A stretch of DNA of 64,000 bases from VGBV01 sp963780395. Lineage in GTDB: Bacteria > Actinomycetota > Thermoleophilia > Solirubrobacterales > 70-9. Below are positions 25,812 to 33,071 of the stretch, piece by piece (position 1 is the stretch's first letter; each line of letters begins with the position of its first letter). Below the pieces are notes generated by a model. It searched no databases, was not told the origin of the DNA, and was given only the letters and a program-made list of their open reading frames with translations. The position numbers and the translations under genes are program-made. The DNA lies in contig CAWABY010000017.1 in assembly GCA_963780395.1 (NCBI GenBank), positions 248,001-312,000 on the forward strand. Direction: 5' to 3'.

Positions 25812-25927
25812 GCACGCCCACTGCGTGCAGGCGCTGGTCGGCAGGGTGCAGAATCGCCGCATCGGCCCGGTATCACCTCGTTCTGCAAGGCTTAACCTCT
25901 CCACCTGAAGGCGACCCAGGCACACGA

Positions 25928-27203
25928 ATGGGCATCCTCGACGACGCGATTCGCGAACACCTCGACCTGAAGCGCAAGCACGGCGCTCGGGACACCGAGC
26001 TCTCCCAGCTCGAGAATGACGCGTTCGGCACGGGCGACCGGCCGGATCCCTTCGCCGCCGGCGAGGTCGCTCCGCCCGCCACCCCGCCTTCCCTCGGGCC
26101 TGGGGGGCGATCCCGCCTCCGAGGAGCCGACCAGGCTCGTGGAGCCGCAGGCGTCCGCGGCTGCGCCGCCCGCCGAAGCGCCTTCGGAGGCTCCCCCGGC
26201 CCCAGCGCCCGAGCCCGAGGCGCCCGCCACCCCCGCGCCCCAGCCTGCGCCCCCCGCCGAGCCCGCGCCCGCCGAGCCTGCGCCGGCGGCCGAGCCCGCC
26301 GCCGAGGCACCTCCGGTTGAGGCTCCGCCCGACCAGGCCCCGCCCGAGCCCGTACCGCCCCCGCCCGAGGCTGCGCCAGACCCCGAGCCCTCGCCGGAGC
26401 CCGCCGCCGAGGCGGCGGCGCAGCCCGAGCCTCCGCCGGAGTCGGAGTCACTCGCCGAGCTGATGGCCCAGGAGGAGGCGATGGAGGCCGCCGCGCCGCC
26501 GCCCCCGGCCGAGGCTCCCGCCCGGCCCGAACCGCCGCCGGCCTCGCCTCCGACCGAGGTCCGCGAGCCGGCCGCCGAGGCGCCCGCGCCCGAGGTGACG
26601 GAGCCCGAGCCTGCTCCCGAGCCCGAACCGGCCGCAGAGCCGGAGCCCACCGGGGAGGAGGATGAGCCGAGCGGGGGAGTGCCCGATCCGCCTCCGCCGC
26701 CGCCGGAGCCCGGCACCGAGCCGCCGGGTCGCGCCCGTGGGCGCGTGCACCACCCCACCGAGGAGCACCCCGCGCCCGAGCCCGACTCCGAGGAGCTGCA
26801 TCCGAGCGGCGAGGCTTCCGGGGCGCCCCTGGCGCCTCTCTCCCAGGACCCGAGCACCGACGAGGCGCTGCCGGAGCAGGCTGGGGCGGACACCGGCGAC
26901 GGGCCGCAACTGTTCGACTTCGAGACCGACGCGGAGCTCGAGGCCCCGGCCCCGCCCGACGTCGCCGAGCCGCTCGAGCCCGAGGACGATGACGAGTTCG
27001 ACGACCTCGGCCCCGCCGAGGAGCGGGATGACGTCCAGGACGAGGAGCCGGCGCCTGAGGAGGAAGCCACCGCCGACGAGGTCGAAGAGGCCGACGACCT
27101 GCTCGCCGAGCAGCCCGACTTCGCCGAGGACGGGACCGACGAGGAGGACCTCTGGTTCGAGAAGGGCCCGCCGAAGGACTTCGACTTCGAGGACGAGAAG
27201 TAG
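25928..27203 (+). CDS. Acidic Pro/Glu/Ala-rich protein, frame broken near 26100
   Basis: The ATG at 25928 begins MGILDDAIREHLDLKRKHGA, a helical, probably conserved N-terminus of about 55 residues ending in TGDRPDPFAAGE. Then the frame is lost in a run of six G (26102-26107). In the +1 frame the protein goes on with DPASEEPTRLVE and some 360 residues of low-complexity P, E and A, with a more acidic final part (ending WFEKGPPKDFDFEDEK). Restored, it would have about 424 residues. No enzyme domain is visible. The rigid Pro-Ala-Glu stretch suggests a spacer or disordered scaffold. Minus-strand open frames opposite to it are composition artefacts. Confidence 0.7.
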
Positions 27204-27219
27204 GCGACGGGCTGCGCGG

Positions 27220-28599
27220 CTAGATGTAGCCGCGCGTGCGGGACGCTTCCACGACGCGCTCGATCCCCACCAGGTAGGCGCCGTCGCGCAGGGACACCTT
27301 CTCCTCCTTGGAGCGGCTCGAGACATCGCGGTAGGCCTTGCGCATCATGCCGCCCAGCTTGTCGTTGACCTCGCGCTCGTCCCAGCGAAAGTGCTGCAGG
27401 TTCTGCACCCACTCGAAGTAGGAGCAGACGACCCCGCCGGCGTTGGCCATCACGTCGGGGATCACCAGCACCCCGTTGTCGTGCAGGATCTGGTCCGCGT
27501 GCGGGGTGGTGGGGCTGTTGGCGCCCTCGATGATCATCTTGCAGTTGATCCGGTCGGCGTTGCCTTCGTGGATCATGCCCCCGAGCGCCGCCGGGATGAG
27601 CACGTCGCACTCGATCGCCAGCAGGTCGTCGGGGCTGATCACCTCGACGCCGGGGAACTCGGTCAGCGTGCCGCCCTGCTTGATGTGCTCGGCGAGGTCG
27701 TCCGCGTCGATGCCCTTGTCGCTGCGGATCGCGCCGGTCGCGTCTGAGGTGCCGACCATCGTGGCGCCCAGCTGCTGCATGATCCGCGCGGCCCAGGAGC
27801 CGACGTTGCCGTAGCCCTGGACGACGAAGGTGGACTCGGCCGGGGTCAGGCCGATCTGCGGCGCGGCCTCGCGGAACATGAACACGCAGCCACGCCCGGT
27901 GGCCTGCTCGCGGCCATAGGACCCCTCCAGCGCGATCGGCTTGCCGGTGCAGATCGCGGGCGTGTGGCCGTGGAGCTTGCCGTACTCGTCCATCATCCAG
28001 GCCATCGTCTGCGCGTTCGTATTGACGTCGGGGGCGGGGATGTCGCGGGTGGGCCCCAGCACCTTCTCGATCTTGTCCATGAACGAGCGCGTGATCTTCT
28101 GCAGCTCTGAGCGCTCCAGGTCGCCGGCAGGACAGTTGACGCCGCCCTTGGCACCCCCGAAGGGGACGTTGGCGACCGCGGTCTTCCAGGTCATCAGCGA
28201 GGCGAGCGCGCGGACCTCGTCGATGTCGACCTCCGGGTGGAAGCGGATGCCGCCCTTGTAGGGCCCGCGGGCGCCGTTGTGCTGGATCCGGTAGCCGGAG
28301 AAGGTGTGGACCTTGCCGTCCGAGAGCTTGACGGGGATCTGGACGGTGACCTCGCGGTAGGAGCTCCAGAAGACGGTGCGCACGTCGTCGGGCAGCTCCA
28401 GGCGCTCGACAGCGCGGTCGAAGTAGAAGCGGACGATGTCGAGGTTCGACATCTCCGCCTGGCCCTCACCGGCGCGCTCAACACCCTTGGCCTTTTCCTC
28501 GGCCTTGGCGTCGGTCTTGGCTTCCTCGACGGCCTCGGGGGACTTGTCGGTCTTCGACCCGTCCTTGCCGGCGGCGGGTGACTTCGCCTTGGTCGCCAT
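27220..28599 (-). CDS. gdhA: Glutamate dehydrogenase (NAD(P)-dependent)
   Basis: Interconverts glutamate and 2-oxoglutarate plus ammonia. After a Lys/Glu/Ala-rich, low-complexity leader of about 50 residues, the core begins MSNLDIVRFYFDRAVERL. Signatures are YKGGIRFHPEVDIDEVRALASLMTWKTAVANVPFGGAKGG, which includes the catalytic Lys, and the dinucleotide fold in FVVQGYGNVGSWAA, then GANSPTTPHAD and VIPDVMANAGGVVCSYFEW. I chose the ATG at 28599 for its ribosome-binding site (GGAAGGGAG). The core length of about 410 residues fits the hexameric small GDH type. The extra leader is unusual, and a later start at the MSNLD Met (about 28452) is possible. Confidence 0.93.
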   Translation of the reverse strand: MATKAKSPAAGKDGSKTDKSPEAVEEAKTDAKAEEKAKGVERAGEGQAEMSNLDIVRFYFDRAVERLELPDDVRTVFWSSYREVTVQIPVKLSDGKVHTFSGYRIQHNGARGPYKGGIRFHPEVDIDEVRALASLMTWKTAVANVPFGGAKGGVNCPAGDLERSELQKITRSFMDKIEKVLGPTRDIPAPDVNTNAQTMAWMMDEYGKLHGHTPAICTGKPIALEGSYGREQATGRGCVFMFREAAPQIGLTPAESTFVVQGYGNVGSWAARIMQQLGATMVGTSDATGAIRSDKGIDADDLAEHIKQGGTLTEFPGVEVISPDDLLAIECDVLIPAALGGMIHEGNADRINCKMIIEGANSPTTPHADQILHDNGVLVIPDVMANAGGVVCSYFEWVQNLQHFRWDEREVNDKLGGMMRKAYRDVSSRSKEEKVSLRDGAYLVGIERVVEASRTRGYI

Positions 28600-28679
28600 C
28601 TCCCTTCCTCCGTGGTCTCGAGGGCCGCGCCAGTCTCTCACAAGGGGGACTACCCGGCCTAGAATCGAAGCAATCCCCA

Positions 28680-28752
28680 GGGGCCATAGCTCAGTTGGGA
28701 GAGCGCCTGCTTTGCAAGCAGGAGGTCGCCGGTTCGATTCCGGCTGGCTCCA
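28680..28752 (+). tRNA. tRNA-Ala (anticodon TGC)
   Basis: A 73-base cloverleaf on the plus strand. Acceptor GGGGCCA pairs with TGGCTCC and the discriminator is A; the D arm is GCTC/GAGC, the anticodon stem CCTGC/GCAGG encloses TTTGCAA, and the T arm is GCCGG/CCGGC. Anticodon TGC reads GCA and other GCN codons. It is nearly the same in sequence as the tRNA-Ala(CGC) 4 kb away, apart from the anticodon arm and a few acceptor pairs. Confidence 0.95.
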
Positions 28753-28790
28753 TCGATCGCTTCTAGAATCGCCGGTAGGAAAGCGCTGAA

Positions 28791-29213
28791 TTGACACCGG
28801 ACGAAGCGCAACAGAACCAGCTCGTCGGCGGCGAGCTGCTCGCGGCGATCTCGACCACGATCGTCTCGATTCTGCGCGATCACTACGGTCGCGGGCCGAT
28901 GAAGGCCAAGACCTATGTGCTCGACGACCTCGTGGTCTGCGTGCTGCGCAACGGCTTCATCGCGATCGAGGAGACGATGATGCAGCAGGGGCGCGGAGAC
29001 GAAGTTGTCGAGATGCGCCACGAGTTCCAGCGGATGATGGGCGAGCGCTACAAGCAGGAGATCGAGAAGCTGACCGGCCGCAAGGTAGTGGCCTTTCTCA
29101 GCCAGGCCCACATCCAGCCGGACATCACCCTGGAGGTCTTTTTCATGGACGAGCCGCTGCCGGGATTCGGCGCGCTCGAGCTCGAGCCGGAGCCCGAGGC
29201 AGAGGACGGCTGA
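28791..29213 (+). CDS. DUF2294 domain protein
   Basis: A 140-residue cytoplasmic protein. It has the DUF2294 pattern: helical start (GGELLAAISTTIVSILRDHYGRGPMKAKTYVLDDLVVCVL), LTxxE-like NGFIAIEETMMQQGRGDEVVEMR and a C-terminal part that reads VVAFLSQAHIQPDITLEVFFMDEPL. No activity is known; in other bacteria the domain occurs next to sodium transporters and as a standalone protein. The TTG at 28791 begins the open frame; it is 38 bases after the tRNA gene and no better start exists upstream. Confidence 0.78.
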   Translation: MTPDEAQQNQLVGGELLAAISTTIVSILRDHYGRGPMKAKTYVLDDLVVCVLRNGFIAIEETMMQQGRGDEVVEMRHEFQRMMGERYKQEIEKLTGRKVVAFLSQAHIQPDITLEVFFMDEPLPGFGALELEPEPEAEDG

Positions 29214-29311
29214 AAGGGCCGGAGTTTGGGAGGAATCCCGCCTTGTGTCGAACGCCTCGTGGCGGGATAATCGACCGAACAAGGCATCGCCCCCGACCAC
29301 GAGGAGGAAGC

Positions 29312-29530
29312 ATGAATTTCCTCGCTATTCAGGTCGAGCGGATGCTTTCGGATCGTCGTCCCTTCGATGAGATCGAAGATCGCATCAACGAGATGACGGT
29401 TTCGGATGATAAGAAGGCGGCCCTATGGCTTCTCGCTTGGAGCGGGCAGGCCGAATGGGTTCGGCGCCGGACTGTCGCTGAAGTTCTGACCTCCACGGCA
29501 AGCACCGACCTGCAGGTGAGCGCCGATTGA
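29312..29530 (+). CDS. Small protein of 72 residues, unknown function
   Basis: Begins MNFLAIQVERMLSDRRPFDE and continues EIEDRINEMTVSDDKKAALWLLAWSGQAEWV. It has a very strong ribosome-binding site (GAGGAGGAAG, 5 bases before the ATG), which supports real expression at a high level. Codon use from 29312 on is less GC-biased than in the neighbours. It is probably two or three helices. The conserved-looking WLLAWSG segment may be a protein contact site. No family name can be given. Confidence 0.7.
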   Translation: MNFLAIQVERMLSDRRPFDEIEDRINEMTVSDDKKAALWLLAWSGQAEWVRRRTVAEVLTSTASTDLQVSAD

Positions 29531-29553
29531 GCGCCTGAAGCCTGCCGCCTGAG

Positions 29554-29856
29554 TCAATTCCCCTCGAGGATCAGCTCGAGCAGTTCGCCTACCTCGCGCT
29601 CCTCGGCCAGGGGATGGCGCAGCGGTAGCTTCGACTTGACCTGGTAGTGATTGCGCCGGCCACGTCGCTCGCGCACCAGGTACCCCTCGTCGACGAGCTC
29701 GGACACGATCCGGTGGGCGGCGCGTTCGGTGATCCCGACGGCGGTGGCGATGTCGCGCAGGCGGATGCCGGGGTCCCGAGCCACGCAGACCAGGACGTGC
29801 GCATGGTTGGTGAGGAAGTCCCAGCGCGGGGCCACAGCTTGTGAGCCTCGTTCCAT
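29554..29856 (-). CDS. Winged-helix (MarR/ArsR-like) transcriptional regulator
   Basis: A 100-residue one-domain regulator. It starts MERGSQAVAPRWDFLTNHAHVLVCVARDPGIRLRDIATAVGITERAAHRIVSELVDEGYL, a clear helix-turn-helix with a wing (VRERRGRRNHYQV). It has no ligand domain. This short wHTH type is common in actinobacteria. It is divergent from the two-repeat protein gene at 30025, and the intergenic part contains an AT-rich near-palindrome (ATTTCATGAAT at 29871-29881) that could be its operator. A start at 29877 is also possible. Confidence 0.8.
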   Translation of the reverse strand: MERGSQAVAPRWDFLTNHAHVLVCVARDPGIRLRDIATAVGITERAAHRIVSELVDEGYLVRERRGRRNHYQVKSKLPLRHPLAEEREVGELLELILEGN

Positions 29857-29870
29857 AAAGCAAGAATAGT

Positions 29871-29881
29871 ATTTCATGAAT
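29871..29881. promoter_or_regulatory. AT-rich near-palindrome between divergent genes
   Basis: ATTTCATGAAT is almost self-complementary and lies in the 43-base gap between the winged-helix regulator and the plus-strand transcription unit. It is one of few AT-rich spots in the region, and may be an operator or part of overlapping promoters. Sequence pattern only. Confidence 0.25.
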
Positions 29882-29899
29882 CGGTGGTACTGTGTATGC

Positions 29900-30028
29900 A
29901 TGGCCACAGAACTCACGCCGATTCCCTCACCGTCGCCGATGCCGGCCGCATCGCCGATTCCGGCCGCTTCACCGATCCCGCCCCCGACGGCGGTGCCGGC
30001 GGCCTCCCCACGAACGGAGACAAGATGA
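29900..30028 (+). CDS. Possible small Pro-rich ORF coupled to the next gene
   Basis: An ATG at 29900 opens a 42-residue frame, MATELTPIPSPSPMPAASP and so on, consisting of a six-residue repeat (S-P-I/M-P-A-A) coded by three 18-base units. Its TGA overlaps the ATG of the two-repeat protein (ATGA at 30025), an arrangement used for translational coupling. A proline-rich leader may stall ribosomes (EF-P dependence) and so regulate the next gene. An overlapping frame from 29896 that would extend the downstream gene is the competing interpretation. Confidence 0.35.
   Translation: MATELTPIPSPSPMPAASPIPAASPIPPPTAVPAASPRTETR
29933..29986 (+). repeat. Three imperfect 18-base tandem repeats
   Basis: Units start at 29933, 29951 and 29969 (TCGCCGAT, then G/T/C, then CCGGCCGC-like). 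The first two differ at two positions, the third is more degenerate. They encode the Ser-Pro-Ile-Pro-Ala-Ala repeats in the small frame. Confidence 0.7.
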
Positions 30029-30390
30029 CCACCGCCCAAGAGCCGGTTGCCGGCTATGACAAGCTCAAGACCAAGGAAGTAGTCGCACTGCTCTCCAGCC
30101 ATTCGCAGGTCGAGCTGGCGGAGATCGAGACCTACGAGCGGGCCCACGAGGCTCGGGAGCCCGTCATCGACAAGCTCCGCTGGCTCCACAACGACGAACC
30201 GCTTCCGGGCTACGACGCCCTCAGTGTCGAGGGAGTCATCGCAGCGCTGGACAAGGCCGACGTTTCAGAGCTCAAGCGGGTACGCGGATACGAGCGCAAG
30301 TTCGGCGCTCGTCGCGACGTCCTCGAGGAAGTGGAACGCCTCCATCGGGAACGTAAGGGCCCGCTCGCCTCTCGCGACGCGCAGAGCTAA
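30025..30390 (+). CDS. Two-repeat alpha-helical protein of unknown function
   Basis: A 121-residue charged protein made of two copies of a helical module of about 45 residues. Copy 1 reads YDKLKTKEVVALLSSHSQ, then LAEIETYERAHEAREPVIDKL. Copy 2 reads YDALSVEGVIAALDKAD, then LKRVRGYERKFGARRDVLEEV. The shared pattern is Y-D-x-L-(9)-L, then L-x-x-(I/V)-x-x-Y-E-R-x-x-x-x-R. Single copies of this module occur in actinobacterial proteins of unknown function (I believe Pfam treats it as a DUF). The ATG at 30025 has a good ribosome-binding site (CGGAGA). It is divergent from a winged-helix regulator and convergent with a DMT transporter. Confidence 0.65.
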   Translation: MTTAQEPVAGYDKLKTKEVVALLSSHSQVELAEIETYERAHEAREPVIDKLRWLHNDEPLPGYDALSVEGVIAALDKADVSELKRVRGYERKFGARRDVLEEVERLHRERKGPLASRDAQS

Positions 30391-31289
30391 CGCGCAGAGC
30401 TCGGAGGGGAACCTGACTCGTTTCGCTGGTCGCGCGGTCCAGCGGCTCGCAGCGGGGCGGGGATCAGGGCCGCGCCGCCGATGACGAGGCAGAACGCAAT
30501 CGTCCGGCCGACGATCGCCTCCGCCCCCGTCCCGATCGAGTCACGGAAGACCAGGACACCGCCGACGATCGCGACCAGGTTGGCCGCCACCGATGTGAGG
30601 GCGATCACCTCGACGCCCGGACCGAGCTGCAGGCCGCGTGCCGAGGCATAGAAAGCGACCACCGAGGCGGCGAGCGCCGCGAACGCCCACGGGCTGATCA
30701 GCTCGAGGACCCCGTCCTCGACGGCGTCGGTCAGGAACTTGAGCGCGATGTCGGAGACGCCGAAAAGCGCGCCGGCGGCTGCGCCGAGGAGCATGCCCTG
30801 GCCCGCGGGCCCGAGATTGAGGTGGCCGGAGAACGCGACCAGGCCCGTGGCAAGGCCGAGAACGGTGCATTCCACGACGATCAATGCTGCGAGCGCGTAG
30901 CCCGGGGCCCCATTGGGTTGTGACTCCTGGGTCAGGCCGATCACAGCAAGCCCCGCCGCCGTGATGATCACGCCGATCCACTGCCGCCGACCGAGGCGGA
31001 AGCCGAAGAACCGCTCCGCCAGCACTGCGACGAAGACCAGCCCGGCCGAGAGAACGGCCTGCACGATCGAGAGCGGCGCGAGCGCAAGGGCGCCGACGTG
31101 AAGCAGCCAGGCTCCGAGCGCCACCAGCCACCCCAGCGCGAACCACCTGGAGCGGAAGAGCGCCGCAGCGCTTTCCAGCGGGTGTCGAGCCCGCACGGGC
31201 GGCGCCGCCACCGCGCCGCGGTGCTTGAGCAAGAAGGCGACGCTCGTCGCGACGGCGCAGCCCAAGGCGAGGACCAACCCGAGGATCAT
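30387..31289 (-). CDS. DMT-superfamily (EamA/NIPA-like) membrane transporter
   Basis: A 300-residue protein with nine or ten predicted helices, beginning MILGLVLALGCAVATSVAFLLKHRGAV. The first half contains LSIVQAVLSAGLVFVAVLAERFFGFRLGRRQWIGVIITAAGLAVIGLT, the typical EamA inner repeat with its Gly-rich packing and basic loop; the second half repeats it (VIALTSVAANLVAIVGGVLVFRDSIG). The arrangement and the start resemble magnesium-transporter NIPA-like proteins. Substrate is unknown. The stop overlaps the convergent two-repeat gene by 4 bases. Confidence 0.82.
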   Translation of the reverse strand: MILGLVLALGCAVATSVAFLLKHRGAVAAPPVRARHPLESAAALFRSRWFALGWLVALGAWLLHVGALALAPLSIVQAVLSAGLVFVAVLAERFFGFRLGRRQWIGVIITAAGLAVIGLTQESQPNGAPGYALAALIVVECTVLGLATGLVAFSGHLNLGPAGQGMLLGAAAGALFGVSDIALKFLTDAVEDGVLELISPWAFAALAASVVAFYASARGLQLGPGVEVIALTSVAANLVAIVGGVLVFRDSIGTGAEAIVGRTIAFCLVIGGAALIPAPLRAAGPRDQRNESGSPPSSAR

Positions 31290-31331
31290 CGCGGCTCAGT
31301 TTGCCTGGGCCACGCGTTTCAGGGGAATATT

Positions 31332-31358
31332 CGAACGGCCCGCTCGGCGGGCCGTTCG
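31332..31358 (-). terminator. Strong hairpin, possible terminator after the PepSY-like gene
   Basis: A perfect inverted repeat of 12 bases (CGAACGGCCCGC with GCGGGCCGTTCG) around a 3-base loop lies 24 bases downstream of the PepSY-like gene stop on the minus strand. It is followed by AATATTCC on that strand, AT-rich but without a real T run. In high-GC actinobacteria such hairpins commonly act as terminators. Confidence 0.55.
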
Positions 31359-31382
31359 CGTCCAGCTCAGCTGTAGGCGCCG

Positions 31383-31724
31383 CTACTCGCCGGAGCTCTC
31401 GTCCTCTGAGCCCTCGTCCTCGCCCGAGCCGTCGCCCTCGGAGCCGACCACGTTGAAGCTCTTGTCCAGCTGCACGTCGACCTGGCTGCCGTCCGTGCGG
31501 GTGACCTCGACCTCGTAGTAGCTCTCCTCGTCGCCGACCTCGGTGTCGCTGACGGTGCCGCCGCCGGTGTGCTCCAGCGCCGCGGCGCTGGCCTCGTCCA
31601 GCGACGCCGAATCGATCGGTTGCTCGCTGTCACCGCCGCCGGTCGCCACGGCGACGCCCGCCGCGCCGACCCCCAGCGCCAGCACCGATCCCCCGACGAT
31701 TACGATCTTGCGCCTCTTGGTCAT
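31383..31724 (-). CDS. Small secreted PepSY-like acidic protein
   Basis: A 113-residue protein with an N-terminal signal or anchor helix (IVIVGGSVLALGVGAAGVAVATGG) and a PepSY-type domain: SLDEASAAALEHTGGGTVSDTEVGDEESYYEVEVTRTDGSQVDVQLDKSFNVVG. The sequence ALEHTGGGTVSDTE followed by YYEVEVTRTDG is typical of such domains, which are proposed to inhibit proteases or bind metals. The tail is very acidic (Asp/Glu/Ser). The ATG at 31724 has GGAGGGA before it. The upstream extension of the frame has no ribosome-binding site and is ignored. Confidence 0.8.
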   Translation of the reverse strand: MTKRRKIVIVGGSVLALGVGAAGVAVATGGGDSEQPIDSASLDEASAAALEHTGGGTVSDTEVGDEESYYEVEVTRTDGSQVDVQLDKSFNVVGSEGDGSGEDEGSEDESSGE

Positions 31725-31825
31725 GCTTCCCTCCTGTGCCTCGTTTGCAGGCACGATTTGTAGCCGGACACGATGAGACGGGGATGAGCCGGGCATGAGC
31801 GTCGTGAGGTTCCATGCGATCCGGC

Positions 31826-33067
31826 CTATGAATGCTCGCGCGACTCGCGGGCAGCGGTCCTGAAGATCGCCTTCGCCATCAGCGATGGCTCCGCGGCCTC
31901 GCGGGCCTCATTCACCTCGGCTCGCGCAGCGCGTACCGCGGACTCCTCGGGCGCGGCGTTCCAGGCCAGCTCGGCGAGGTGCCCGGCCAGTCGCAGGTTC
32001 CCCTCGGCGGCCAGCTCGCGGGCCCGGGCCGCGAGGCGCTCAGCGCCTCCTGACAGGGCCGCGACCTCGGCGCCCAACTCCGTAGCGCGAGCGGGCTTCA
32101 GCGACGACGGGTCGAGGTCATACCAGCCGCCGTAGAGCCGCCAGATGTTCCGGACCACGAACTCAGGGTCGTCGTAGATCGGCCCCAGGTAGGGCTTCTC
32201 GAGCAGCTCGGCAGGCGCCGTGACCTCGTGCAGCACGTCGTCCAGCGACGCGCCGTCGTTCATCAGCCTCACGGTCTCCCCGTGGAGGTGCTCCAGCAGG
32301 TCGGCGGTGTCGGTCAGGATCGCCTCGACCCTGTCGGCGCCGACCACGGGCAGCCCGTGACCGGGGAGCAGGGCCTCGGCCCCGAGGGCTGACATCTCGC
32401 GCAGCGCGGTGACCCATTCGCGCGCGTAGCGCTGCACCTTCTGTGGGTTGCCCGCATTCGGCACGCACCAGATGATCAGGTCTCCCGAGCACAGCACCCG
32501 GCGCCCCGGCACCCAGGTCCAGGTGTGGTCGTCGGTTTCGCCTCTGGCGTGGTGAAGCTCGAAGCGCTCTCCCTCGACCTCCAGCTCGAGCGTGTCGCGA
32601 TAGGTCCGGTCCGGATAGCGGTAGTCCGTGGGCCACTCGACCGGGACGCCGAACTGACGCGAGTTGATCGCCGCGTTGTAGCCCGCCGTCAGCACGTAGC
32701 GGTCGAACCGCGCCGGCACATTCTCGTGGGCGACAACCTGTGGCGGGTCCCACCCGCGCTCGGCCGCCTCCTGCTCGAAGGGCTCGAGGCCGGAGACGTG
32801 GTCGATGTGGCCGTGGGAGAAGATCGTGGTGTCGAGCCGGGCCGGGGACCACTCCCTGATCATGCGGTGGATCTCGGGCGCCGAGAACGAGGCACCGCTG
32901 TCGATGCAAACGAGCCCGTCGCCCACCTCGAAGGCGCTGACGTTTGCGAAGGAGTTGACGAACGCAGTCCCCGGCGAGATCTCGACCAGCTCGCCGCGCG
33001 GCGCAAACGGGTTCTCACCCTCCAGCTCGCCGCGCCAGAGCTTGTCCGCCAACTCGAGGACGTCCAT
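31826..33067 (-). CDS. Metallo-beta-lactamase-fold hydrolase, alkylsulfatase-like
   Basis: A 413-residue MBL enzyme. The metal site is clear: FSHGHIDHVSG (HxHxDH), then HHARGETDDHTW as a third ligand region, CSGDLIIW and LLPGHGLPV as the last His. The C-terminal half (RLYGGWYDLDPSSLKPA, followed by helical repeats with GNLRLAGHLAELAWNAAP) is like the dimerisation domain of class III alkylsulfatases such as SdsA1/BDS1. That domain order supports a sulfatase- or related esterase-like activity. It is shorter than SdsA1 and has no signal peptide, so it is probably cytoplasmic. Just 4 bases after the DD-carboxypeptidase gene. Confidence 0.85.
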   Translation of the reverse strand: MDVLELADKLWRGELEGENPFAPRGELVEISPGTAFVNSFANVSAFEVGDGLVCIDSGASFSAPEIHRMIREWSPARLDTTIFSHGHIDHVSGLEPFEQEAAERGWDPPQVVAHENVPARFDRYVLTAGYNAAINSRQFGVPVEWPTDYRYPDRTYRDTLELEVEGERFELHHARGETDDHTWTWVPGRRVLCSGDLIIWCVPNAGNPQKVQRYAREWVTALREMSALGAEALLPGHGLPVVGADRVEAILTDTADLLEHLHGETVRLMNDGASLDDVLHEVTAPAELLEKPYLGPIYDDPEFVVRNIWRLYGGWYDLDPSSLKPARATELGAEVAALSGGAERLAARARELAAEGNLRLAGHLAELAWNAAPEESAVRAARAEVNEAREAAEPSLMAKAIFRTAARESREHS

Positions 33068-33071
33068 CTAC

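Noticed and set aside
25892..27610. Long minus-strand Ser/Gly-rich frames opposite the acidic protein and gdhA
   Set aside because: The Ser/Gly-rich sequence is the reverse reading of Pro/Ala/Glu codons, and the frame runs into the gdhA gene in the wrong phase.
28452..28599. Later start for glutamate dehydrogenase at the MSNLD methionine
   Set aside because: It would remove the low-complexity leader and is possible, but the ATG at 28599 has the better ribosome-binding site, so I kept the longer form.
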